DNA from: Scybalocola_A sp900557175
Lineage (GTDB): Bacteria > Bacillota > Clostridia > Lachnospirales > Lachnospiraceae
Length of the DNA stretch: 29,170 nt
Direction: 5' to 3'
Assembly (NCBI GenBank): GCA_937890745.1
Contig: CALADH010000044.1
Location: forward strand, 1-29,170
Shown: positions 8,369 through 15,562 of the stretch, in pieces
How the letters are laid out: each line of letters opens with the position of its first letter
Position numbering within the stretch: position 1 is the stretch's first letter
Made by a program: the position numbers and the translations under genes
The notes under the pieces: generated by a model
The model's database searches: none
Told to the model about the DNA's origin: nothing
Seen by the model: only the letters and a program-made list of their open reading frames with translations

Positions 8369-8407
8369 CATTGTCCTCCTCGCCAAAAGGCTTTTATTAT
8401 CTTATTT

Positions 8408-9769
8408 TTAAACAGGGTAATTACCGTCAAAGCAGGCACAGCAAAGGCCTTTCGCCTCACCGCCGCAGGCTTTTTTCAAGCCGTCGATTGAAAGAAACTT
8501 CACTGAATCCGCGCCCGTATTTTTACAAATCACTTCTTCTGTCATTGTATGTCCGCCCATCTGACGGTCAGGTGCACTGGCACCATACATACACTGATAT
8601 TTTACAATCGGCGCACAAATACGCAGATGCACTTCTTTTGCGCCTGCATTTTTAAGCGCTGCCACAAATATCTTTGCTGTCGTTCCCTGAATCATCGAGT
8701 CATCAACAACCGCAATTCTTTTGCCGCGCACATTGCCTGAAATTACCGAAAGCTTCATATTAATGCCGCGCAAAAACATCTCCTCATCCGGCTTGACAAG
8801 ATTATTGCCAAAATACTTATTTTTAATAAAGGCATCCACAAGCGGCAATCCCGCTTCTTTCGCATAGCCTGCCGCAGCCGCAAGCCCCGAATCCGGCACC
8901 CACACAACAGCATCAACAGATGCCGGCGCCTGACATGCCATCTCACGGCCCATCGCCTCTCTCGCTGCAAAAACCTCCGTACCGCCAAGCACACTGTCCG
9001 GTCTTGAATGATATACATATTCAAAAGCACAGACAGCCGGTTTCTCATCATTTTGAATATAAAGTGAATAAACACCCTTTTCACCGGCCACTAAAATCTC
9101 GCCCGGCTCTACCTCGCGCTCAAATGTCACGCCAAGTTCATCGAAAGCGCATGTCTCCGAAGAAAAGAACATCGAATTTTTCTTTCGTCCGAAAACGAGC
9201 GGACGGATACCTCTCGGATCACGCACGCCAATCACCTTTCTCGGCGTCATGACAAGCAGTGAATAGCCGCCCTTTAGCTTCGGCAAAATACCGGCAATCG
9301 CTTCCTCAATTGTCGAACACTTATTCCGCTCACGGGAAATAAGCACTGAAATCACCTCAGCCGCCTCAAGCGTCTGGAAAACTGCCCCCTGAAGCTCAAG
9401 CTCACGCCGGAGTTCCTCCGTATTTGTCAGCCCGCCGTTTAACGCCACTGCCATATGGCCTTTCGTGTAGCGGATCACAATCGGCTGGGCATTCTCTACA
9501 GCATCGCTGCCTGCATAGCGGAGTACATGACCGATACCCATATGACCGCCAAGCTTTTCAAGATCTGTCTCATTAAAAACCTCTGTCACAAGGCCTTTAT
9601 CCTTTTTATAATTAAACTGTCCGTTATCATGGACACAAATACCTGCGGCCTCAGCGCCTCTGTGCTGCATTGAAAAAAGACCGTAGTAAATAATTTTTGC
9701 CGTTTCAAAGCCATCCTTATTATAAAGGCCGAACAGTCCACATCTGTCCAATACTTTATCATTATTCAT
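8408..9769 (-). CDS. purF: Amidophosphoribosyltransferase
   Basis: A 453-residue enzyme that makes phosphoribosylamine from PRPP and glutamine, the first committed purine step. The N-terminus is a nine-residue stretch followed by CGLFGLY. That Cys is the glutaminase nucleophile, exposed after removal of a short propeptide as in Gram-positive PurF. RGIRPLVFG and the PRPP motif VVDDSMIQGTT are present; the usual form is DDS-x-x-RGTT, so Gln replaces Arg here. C-terminal Cys residues (ICAPIVKYQCMYG and GLCCACFDG) fit the iron-sulphur type. It lies 15 bp after purE. Binding site is AAAGG before the ATG at 9769. Confidence 0.96.
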   Translation of the reverse strand: MNNDKVLDRCGLFGLYNKDGFETAKIIYYGLFSMQHRGAEAAGICVHDNGQFNYKKDKGLVTEVFNETDLEKLGGHMGIGHVLRYAGSDAVENAQPIVIRYTKGHMAVALNGGLTNTEELRRELELQGAVFQTLEAAEVISVLISRERNKCSTIEEAIAGILPKLKGGYSLLVMTPRKVIGVRDPRGIRPLVFGRKKNSMFFSSETCAFDELGVTFEREVEPGEILVAGEKGVYSLYIQNDEKPAVCAFEYVYHSRPDSVLGGTEVFAAREAMGREMACQAPASVDAVVWVPDSGLAAAAGYAKEAGLPLVDAFIKNKYFGNNLVKPDEEMFLRGINMKLSVISGNVRGKRIAVVDDSMIQGTTAKIFVAALKNAGAKEVHLRICAPIVKYQCMYGASAPDRQMGGHTMTEEVICKNTGADSVKFLSIDGLKKACGGEAKGLCCACFDGNYPV

Positions 9770-9784
9770 GGATTCTTACCTTTC

Positions 9785-10306
9785 TTACTTGCCCTGTTCT
9801 TTTAAATAAGCCTTATAGCCAATCTCCTGAAGCTTTGCATCCTTTGCCACAACCTGTGATTTAAGCTTCTCAGAATACGCCTTTAAACGTGAAAGAAGCT
9901 CTGCGTCGGAAGTTGCAAGAATCTTTGCTGCAAGAAGTCCCGCATTAGCGCCGCCGTTAATGGCAACTGTCGCTACCGGAATGCCTGAAGGCATCTGAAC
10001 AATTGAATACAGAGAATCTCTGCCGCCCAAAGATGTTGTGTGCATCGGCACGCCAATGACCGGCATCGGGAAAATTGCCGCGCACATTCCCGGAAGATGT
10101 GCTGCCATGCCTGCGCCCGCAATAATGACTTTAAAGCCCTTTGCCTCAGCCGTTTTCGCATATTCAAAAAATACATCCGGCTCACGATGCGCTGAAATGA
10201 CCGTCATTTCATAATCAATCCCTAATTCTTCTAAAATATCCGCTGCCTTGCTCATAACCGAAAGGTCTGAGTCACTTCCCATGACAATACCGACTTTACC
10301 ACTCAT
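9785..10306 (-). CDS. purE: N5-carboxyaminoimidazole ribonucleotide mutase
   Basis: A 173-residue class I PurE. Motifs are MGSDSDLSVM at the N-terminus, VISAHREPD, and GAGMAAHLPGM. The enzyme moves the carboxyl group to make CAIR. No purK is visible in the window. Either purK is elsewhere, or this PurE takes CO2 directly, as proposed for class II enzymes; the sequence cannot decide that. It is the first gene of the pur operon, with an AAGGAGG binding site eight bases before the ATG and a near-consensus promoter 33 bp upstream of the coding start. Confidence 0.96.
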   Translation of the reverse strand: MSGKVGIVMGSDSDLSVMSKAADILEELGIDYEMTVISAHREPDVFFEYAKTAEAKGFKVIIAGAGMAAHLPGMCAAIFPMPVIGVPMHTTSLGGRDSLYSIVQMPSGIPVATVAINGGANAGLLAAKILATSDAELLSRLKAYSEKLKSQVVAKDAKLQEIGYKAYLKEQGK

Positions 10307-10338
10307 CCTTGAGTCCTCCTTAAAATAGATTTACATTT

Positions 10339-10367
10339 ATTGTACTAGCTGATAAAAGGTTCGTCAA
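10339..10367 (-). promoter_or_regulatory. Sigma-A promoter of the pur operon
   Basis: On the minus strand TTGACG and TACAAT are separated by exactly 17 bp, close to the sigma-A consensus, 33 bp upstream of purE. I see no purine riboswitch in the leader. A small palindrome, ATAAGT-GCT-ACTTAT (10388-10402), lies just upstream of the -35 and could be an operator, though this is unproven. Confidence 0.75.
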
Positions 10368-10406
10368 TTACAAGGTTCTTATGTCACTGATAAGTGCTAC
10401 TTATAA

Positions 10407-11015
10407 TTATTTCAAAGGCGCACCTTTTTTGATTTTTCCGTTTTCAATATTTTCTTCGATAATGCGCTTAAAAAAATCCCAAATTGTCTCAGAACCTTCC
10501 GCAGTCTTTTCATTGCGCTTCCAAATCTGCTGCGCATACACCTCATGCTCATCCCAGCTTTTGCCGCCCGAAGCATCATTTAACAAAATCGGCTGGCATT
10601 TATCAAGTGTATTGGCAAACTTCGCCTCCGGCGTCTTTGCTTCCTCAAATTCATCCCAAAGTGCCCGAAGCTTCTTTGCCTGATCCTCAGGAAGTATATT
10701 AAAAAGCCTGTCTGCCGCCGCAAGTTCCCTTTTGGCTTTTGTCTTATTGCCGGCATCATCATAAGCATATGTATCACCGGCATCAATTTCCACGAGGTCA
10801 TGAATAAGCACCATCGACATCACATGAAGTACATCAACCTTTTCATTGGCATATTCTGAAAGAAGCATAGCCATCATTGCCAGATGCCACGAATGCTCCG
10901 CGTCATTTTCCTTTCTCGTCCCGTCCGTCAGCCATGTCTGACGAAAAATCGTCTTCTCTTTATCAACCTCTCTTATAAATGCCATCTGTTTAAGTAATCG
11001 TTCATTGTTTTCCAT
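10407..11015 (-). CDS. HD-domain phosphohydrolase (YfbR/HDDC2-like)
   Basis: A protein of about 202 residues with the metal-binding pattern of HD hydrolases: AEHSWHLAMMAML, then LIHDLVEIDAGDTYAYD, then a later Asp in FANTLDKCQP. The closest familiar relatives are YfbR and HDDC2, which remove phosphate from deoxynucleoside monophosphates. That activity is inference, but it suits the purine and pyrimidine neighbours. I start at the ATG at 11015, which has an AAAGGGG site 12 bases upstream; a longer form to 11048 would begin inside the VanZ gene without a binding site. Its 5' end overlaps the VanZ gene by 14 bases, so the two are coupled. Confidence 0.85.
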   Translation of the reverse strand: MENNERLLKQMAFIREVDKEKTIFRQTWLTDGTRKENDAEHSWHLAMMAMLLSEYANEKVDVLHVMSMVLIHDLVEIDAGDTYAYDDAGNKTKAKRELAAADRLFNILPEDQAKKLRALWDEFEEAKTPEAKFANTLDKCQPILLNDASGGKSWDEHEVYAQQIWKRNEKTAEGSETIWDFFKRIIEENIENGKIKKGAPLK

Positions 11016-11493
11016 TATGTCTATACGCCCCTTTCTCAATGACAGCACACCGCACTTTATTTGTCAGTGCAAACACCATATATCCGAGCAGTCCTCCGAA
11101 TGTATTTAAAATAAGATCATCCACATCAAAGGCGCCAACCCGGCATACAAGCTGTATCGTCTCTATGACAAGACTCAGAACAAAAGTCATCGCCACCGCC
11201 TTATAAAAGTGCCTCATTCCCGGCGAAACAACTGCAATCATAAAGCCAAACGGTGCAAAGGCAAGCACGTTGCCAAACATATTGATGATAAAAGCCTTTG
11301 CACCTAAAATATCCTTGTATGCAAAAAATCTGTGAATCTCTTTAAATGGTTCTAAATTATATCTGAAATGATCCGAAACAATATTTCTGCCATAGCCCTC
11401 GCTGAAAAAACATACATATACGAGCACTGCAAGATATAGTATAAAAAGCAGGCCTGTGGCACGCTTAATAAACTTCTTTTTTCCTGAACACAT
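11002..11493 (-). CDS. VanZ-like family membrane protein
   Basis: A 163-residue protein with four hydrophobic segments, at about residues 13-30, 66-88, 96-114 and 128-145. It carries the VanZ-family pattern of NxxGNxxxFxPFG (here NMFGNVLAFAPFGFMIAV) and FDVDDLILNTFGGLLGY. VanZ gives low-level teicoplanin resistance in enterococci, but most family members have no known role, so I do not call this a resistance gene. It lies upstream of the HD hydrolase and overlaps it by 14 bases. A stem-loop separates it from the small membrane protein gene upstream. Confidence 0.82.
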   Translation of the reverse strand: MCSGKKKFIKRATGLLFILYLAVLVYVCFFSEGYGRNIVSDHFRYNLEPFKEIHRFFAYKDILGAKAFIINMFGNVLAFAPFGFMIAVVSPGMRHFYKAVAMTFVLSLVIETIQLVCRVGAFDVDDLILNTFGGLLGYMVFALTNKVRCAVIEKGAYRHNGKQ

Positions 11494-11523
11494 GACCCAT
11501 CCTCCGCTATCGCAAAATCATAA

Positions 11524-11556
11524 GAGGGATGCTGTTTAGTGTGCACAACATCCCTC
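11524..11556 (-). terminator. Stem-loop downstream of the pyrE transcript
   Basis: GAGGGATG and CATCCCTC form an 8-bp stem, extended by a TG/CA pairing, about 14 bp beyond the stop of the 58-codon gene. The following U-tract is poor, so it may be a weak terminator or leave partial readthrough into the VanZ gene. Confidence 0.5.
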
Positions 11557-11569
11557 ATCCTAAGCTGTC

Positions 11570-11746
11570 TTAAAATAAAATATTTGATTTACTCTTTAAT
11601 AATCTTGCACCATTGACAATCGACATCACACCGACCGTCACACCGGCAATAATAATCACAATACCAAACGCAAGATTGGCTGCGCCCACATTTTTCAATG
11701 TCTTGTACATCTTTTCGTGAACACCTAAAACTTTCTTTTCTTTCAT
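11570..11746 (-). CDS. Small membrane protein (58 residues)
   Basis: A 58-codon frame that starts with ATG at 11746, directly after the pyrE stop codon (TAA-ATG with no spacer). A GGGGTG element inside the last pyrE codons can serve as the binding site. The product has a basic N-terminus (MKEKKVLGVHEKMYK), one long hydrophobic helix (about residues 21-46, including AFGIVIIIAGVTVGVMSIV) and a basic tail. I do not recognise the family. The start position and the hydrophobic design make it a likely real gene, translationally coupled to pyrE. Confidence 0.65.
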   Translation of the reverse strand: MKEKKVLGVHEKMYKTLKNVGAANLAFGIVIIIAGVTVGVMSIVNGARLLKSKSNILF

Positions 11747-12427
11747 TTACTTCACCCCATACTGTGCATAGTAAGCATCAATCGCTTCTTTTAACGTGTC
11801 ATCAATGACAACCTTGCCGCCGACTTCCTTATTGTAAAGGCACTCAACCACATCTGCCATAGAAACAATCGCCGCTGTATCAAAACCATATAAATCCTTC
11901 ACCTCGTCAAGCGCACACTTTTCGCCGCCCTTGCCGACTTCCATACGGTCTAAAGATACCATAAGGCCGACAATTGTCACATCGGCTGCGCCCTTAACCT
12001 TTGGTACAGTCTCCTCCATTGATTTTCCGGATGTTGTCACATCTTCAATCATAATCACTCTGTCACCATCTTTAAGACTGCTTCCAAGAAAGCTGCCCTT
12101 ATCTGCGCCGTGATCTTTTTCTTCCTTACGGTCTGAGCAATAACGCACTTCTTTGCCGTAAAGCTCGCTGTAAGCAATCGCTGTCACAACACTTAACGGA
12201 ATACCTTTGTAAGCCGGTCCGAACAATACATCGAAATCATCGCCGTATTTTGCATGGATTGCCTTTGCGTAATACTCGCCAAGCTTCTTTAACTGTGAGC
12301 CTGTCACATAAGCGCCGGCATTCATAAAAAACGGTGACTTTCTTCCGCTCTTTAACGTAAAATCACCAAACTTTAAAACCTCGCTGTCCACCATAAATTC
12401 AATAAATTCCTGCTTATAAGCTTCCAT
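11747..12427 (-). CDS. pyrE: Orotate phosphoribosyltransferase
   Basis: A 226-residue cytoplasmic enzyme that adds ribose phosphate from PRPP to orotate to make OMP in pyrimidine synthesis. The PRPP-binding motif is VIMIEDVTTSGKSMEE. LKSGRKSPFFMNAGAY near residue 25 and FGPAYKGIPL are also family features. The ATG at 12427 has an AAGGAG binding site nine bases upstream. A TTG two codons earlier (12433) is too close to that site. It has its own promoter and no attenuator that I can see. It stands alone, without other pyr genes, next to the purine cluster. Confidence 0.96.
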   Translation of the reverse strand: MEAYKQEFIEFMVDSEVLKFGDFTLKSGRKSPFFMNAGAYVTGSQLKKLGEYYAKAIHAKYGDDFDVLFGPAYKGIPLSVVTAIAYSELYGKEVRYCSDRKEEKDHGADKGSFLGSSLKDGDRVIMIEDVTTSGKSMEETVPKVKGAADVTIVGLMVSLDRMEVGKGGEKCALDEVKDLYGFDTAAIVSMADVVECLYNKEVGGKVVIDDTLKEAIDAYYAQYGVK

Positions 12428-12480
12428 CTTCAAAAACTCCTTTATATCATGATTGTAAAATTATCTCTTTTATCTTTTTT

Positions 12481-12509
12481 ACTTTATCATAAATCTGCAC
12501 TTATTTCAA
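12481..12509 (-). promoter_or_regulatory. Promoter of pyrE
   Basis: On the minus strand TTGAAA and TAAAGT are separated by 17 bp, 54 bp upstream of the pyrE start. It is divergent from the antiporter promoter in the same intergenic space. Confidence 0.65.
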
Positions 12510-12558
12510 TAATATTCAGAAGTAAGTTCTCAGATTTTACCGATATATCTACATTTTC

Positions 12559-12587
12559 TTGACATACTCTTTTATTACACTTATACT
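12559..12587 (+). promoter_or_regulatory. Promoter of the antiporter gene
   Basis: TTGACA and TATACT are separated by 17 bp, 53 bp upstream of the ATG at 12641. This is close to the sigma-A consensus. A GAAAGGA binding site follows. Confidence 0.75.
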
Positions 12588-12640
12588 GTTTTTTATACAT
12601 CGGCACCGCCGGTATAATTTACTATGAAAGGAAAATCGTT

Positions 12641-13633
12641 ATGTCTATGTTTGTATCAATTCTCCTTCTGATTGCAGGCTTTGTCTTTCTCGTCAAAGGA
12701 GCTGACTGGTTTGTCGGCGGATGCTCATCTGTTGCCAAACTTCTTCATGTGCCGTCCATTATTATCGGTCTGACAATCGTTGCTTTCGGCACAAGTGCCC
12801 CTGAAGCCTCTGTCAGCATTACTGCGGCATTAAAAGGTTCCAACGATATTGCCATCGGAAATGTTGTCGGTTCAAACTTTTTCAATCTTTTAGTCATTGT
12901 CGGAATCTGTGCTATGATCAAGCCGATGAAAGTATCCAAAGATATTATGAAGAATGAATTTCCGCAGTCCATTATTGTCGGCATTATTTTACTTATTCTC
13001 TGCCTTGATACTTTTATTTTAAAATCAGAAGCAAACACTGTCGGAAGAATTGACGGTATTATCCTTTTAGCTTTATTTTCCGTCTTTGTATTTATCCAAA
13101 TACGCAATGCTCTAAAAGCAATTAAAGGCCGTAAAAGTGCGCCGGACGGGCTTGTCCTTGAAGCTGCCGATGTGGAGGTTCACACACTCTCTCCATTAAA
13201 AAGCATCCTTGGCATCGTCATCGGCCTTGCGCTTGTCATCCTCGGCGGCGACTTTGTTGTTGACAGCGCCACAGCAATCGCACGGGCCGTCGGCTTAAGC
13301 GAAGCTTTTATCGGTCTGACAATCGTCGCTTTCGGTACGTCCCTGCCGGAGCTTGCAACTTCTATTGTTGCCTCTAAAAAGGGCGAAAATGACCTTGCAC
13401 TCGGTAATGTTGTCGGCTCAAATATTTTTAACATTCTCATGGTCCTCGGCGCTTCGGCAGCACTGAATCCTGTCAATGTATCTATGGACTCAATTTATGA
13501 CTTAATTATTTTAGCCATTGTCAGCATTATTACTTATATCCTCGCCCGCCGGAAATATGAAATCAGTCGTCTCTCAGGCGGCATTATGTGTGCAATGTAC
13601 GCGGCCTATGTTGTCTATCTGTTTGTGAGGTAA
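12641..13633 (+). CDS. Calcium/sodium antiporter (CaCA family, YrbG-like)
   Basis: A 330-residue membrane protein with about ten helices and the internal duplication typical of the cation/Ca2+ exchanger superfamily. Each half holds an alpha repeat: GLTIVAFGTSAPE followed by IGNVVGSNFFNLL in the first, and GLTIVAFGTSLPE followed by LGNVVGSNIFNIL in the second. The Glu of each GTSxPE motif is the expected cation-coordinating residue. A short cytoplasmic loop (about residues 155-185) separates the halves. It probably exports Ca2+ in exchange for Na+. It is a single-gene unit with its own promoter and a strong terminator, unrelated to the CRISPR genes next to it. Confidence 0.93.
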   Translation: MSMFVSILLLIAGFVFLVKGADWFVGGCSSVAKLLHVPSIIIGLTIVAFGTSAPEASVSITAALKGSNDIAIGNVVGSNFFNLLVIVGICAMIKPMKVSKDIMKNEFPQSIIVGIILLILCLDTFILKSEANTVGRIDGIILLALFSVFVFIQIRNALKAIKGRKSAPDGLVLEAADVEVHTLSPLKSILGIVIGLALVILGGDFVVDSATAIARAVGLSEAFIGLTIVAFGTSLPELATSIVASKKGENDLALGNVVGSNIFNILMVLGASAALNPVNVSMDSIYDLIILAIVSIITYILARRKYEISRLSGGIMCAMYAAYVVYLFVR

Positions 13634-13642
13634 TACCATTAC

Positions 13643-13694
13643 AAAAACAGACCTTGTAAGTCCGATTAAAAATCCAGCTTACAAGGCCTGTTTT
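13643..13694. terminator. Bidirectional terminator between antiporter and csm6
   Basis: A long inverted repeat (AAAACAG-CCTTGTAAG against CTTACAAGG-CTGTTTT) lies between the convergent antiporter and csm6 genes, with A and T runs on the two sides. It marks the outer edge of the CRISPR locus. Confidence 0.85.
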
Positions 13695-13722
13695 AATTAT
13701 ATCATATTATCATTCATCATCT

Positions 13723-15069
13723 TTATTCCTGTTCAAGATTCATACGCTTCAATATTTCTTCATTCATCTTATCATATGAATCCCAATATTCTTTTTTCAC
13801 TCTGATATTCGTGTAATCAAACAATTCTTTAATCATATTCATGATTTTTTCACCGGAAAATCCAGTCAGGGCTTTTATTGAATCTCCTGTCACCGATACA
13901 ATGTCATGAGCAGCCAAATTCCGGACATTAGTTTCCACGCTTCGCACATCCTCTGTCAATTGACTCAAATGCCCATTGCCGCAAAAACTCTTGATAATTT
14001 CATTCAAATGGATGGAACTTATATCACCACCGTGAAATCCGCCATTACTTTTATAGGCTTCATCCAACACCTTGCCGACATCTGTTCCCTTTAACTTTTT
14101 CTCAGACCACTTGCGTATCCAATGACCATTCTTTTTCCACTGATCACAATAATCATTAATATCTATCTTACACTGCTGTTTTGTAATTCTTTCAAACAAA
14201 TCAACAACAATCGGCGTAATTGCACGGATAAAGTCAGCATACTCCGCCCTTCGCAGCTTTGTATCAATACTTAAAGCATATTCAAAGCTTTTTCTTCCTG
14301 AAGATGTCTGTACCGGCAAACACTGATAACCTGTCTTTTTAATACATTCATCAACTGCCGTCATATCAAGCAATGCTCTTTTTGAAGCCAACCTAAGCAA
14401 TTCAATATACTGAGCCGTATCGGCTGCTTCCATCGTTTCTGCAACATCAAGTGCCGCAGTGTAATCATACACCAAAATATGCTTTTTTATAATTTCTTCT
14501 TTTTTAATTTTAGACAATGTCGGGCAAAAAATCTCCTTACAGCGATTTTCAAAATGCTCCTGATTATCTTCATTTAATTCCCATAAAAGTTCTACATCAT
14601 AATCCTTATGTGCATGCTCATTCATCTTTTTCTCAGGTGTCGCTACCTGTATAATCTTTGCCGGAAATTCTCCCAAAGTCTGCAAAACAAGAAGTCCGCT
14701 TTTCATCGCCGGCGTACCTGAAGATACATTTAAAAGCAGCTCATCTGTCTCGTCCATCTCATGATAAATATCTTTTATAATTGTCCGAAACTCCTCATAA
14801 AAAAAGTCAAATTCATGAACATTTGTAAGTTCCGGCCGCTCTATCATGTCATAGGACATCTCTCTGCCCTGCATCTTTGCAAGACGGTTCAGACAATACC
14901 TGTATCTGTCATCCTTCTGCTGATTCTCCAGCACCTCTTTTGACATATACATAATCACCCTGTCCGGCTTGTACACTCTGCAAATATGTATTAACGAGCC
15001 ATCATGACAATTTGTCATAGAAATTGGATCTGTACCGCCCACCGGCGAAAATAAAATTTTCTGATTCAT
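13723..15069 (-). CDS. csm6: Csm6, CARF-HEPN ribonuclease of type III-A CRISPR
   Basis: A protein of about 448 residues. The N-terminal Rossmann-like CARF domain opens KILFSPVGGTDPIS and contains NVSSGTPAMKSG (residues 114-125), the ligand-loop pattern of Csm6/Csx1. The C-terminal HEPN domain carries Arg383-x4-His388 (RNLAAH), the ribonuclease motif. In known systems Csm6 binds cyclic oligoadenylate made by Cas10 and degrades RNA non-specifically; that role is family knowledge. The ATG at 15069 follows a GGGGGAAAG binding site; a TTG seven codons upstream precedes that site and is unlikely. It lies beyond the old end of the array, more than 1.8 kb from cas2, in the same direction, so array transcripts could read into it. 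Confidence 0.9.
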   Translation of the reverse strand: MNQKILFSPVGGTDPISMTNCHDGSLIHICRVYKPDRVIMYMSKEVLENQQKDDRYRYCLNRLAKMQGREMSYDMIERPELTNVHEFDFFYEEFRTIIKDIYHEMDETDELLLNVSSGTPAMKSGLLVLQTLGEFPAKIIQVATPEKKMNEHAHKDYDVELLWELNEDNQEHFENRCKEIFCPTLSKIKKEEIIKKHILVYDYTAALDVAETMEAADTAQYIELLRLASKRALLDMTAVDECIKKTGYQCLPVQTSSGRKSFEYALSIDTKLRRAEYADFIRAITPIVVDLFERITKQQCKIDINDYCDQWKKNGHWIRKWSEKKLKGTDVGKVLDEAYKSNGGFHGGDISSIHLNEIIKSFCGNGHLSQLTEDVRSVETNVRNLAAHDIVSVTGDSIKALTGFSGEKIMNMIKELFDYTNIRVKKEYWDSYDKMNEEILKRMNLEQE

Positions 15070-15145
15070 ATAACTTTCCCCCTGATTCAACAGACAACTT
15101 TCAACACATCTAATAAAACAAATTTACCATCACTTAAGTAACTTA

Positions 15146-15529
15146 AAACCCGTCCCCTTGCGGGGTTTTTTATATCTCTCTATTACGAAGAAATTCTGGA
15201 ACAGTTGAAAATTATAACGTTCTCGTCCCCTTCCGGGGTTTTATCCTTAAATAAAATCACGGTGGATTTCATCTCTATTAATTATATCATGTTGTATTTC
15301 ATGTAACAATAGATTTCTTAATTTACACTATACTCACTGCTATTTGAAATATTATTCTGTCCCCTCGCGGAGCTTTTTATTTTCTATCTTTATTATGCTT
15401 ACTATGAACATTGGATATGAAGGATTTTCGTCCCCTCGCGGGGCTTTCTTCTTTATCAATTCTATCATAATCCGCTGATTATTTCCACCAATTCCTTCGC
15501 TCCTCTCGTGGGGCTTTTTGTTTTTCTAT
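15146..15529 (-). CRISPR. Degenerate leader-distal part of the CRISPR array
   Basis: Five diverged repeats start at about 15146, 15219, 15353, 15424 and 15494. They keep most of the central GTCCCC...GGGG core but differ in the loop and T-rich flank. Spacers between the first and second, third and fourth, and fourth and fifth repeats are 35, 36 and 34 nt. The 98-nt gap at 15255-15352 has room for a lost repeat and two spacers, and I see no clear repeat in it. Decay at this end marks it as the old, leader-distal end. Confidence 0.85.
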
Positions 15530-15562
15530 TAAGATGGAAAAATGTAAGGAAATCGTAGAAGG

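Noticed and set aside
10307..10406. Purine riboswitch upstream of purE
   Set aside because: The leader from the predicted start site to purE is only about 25-30 bases, too short for the aptamer, and the conserved purine-riboswitch bases are absent.
11002..11493. Glycopeptide-resistance gene
   Set aside because: VanZ-like proteins are widespread without resistance, and no other van genes are present.
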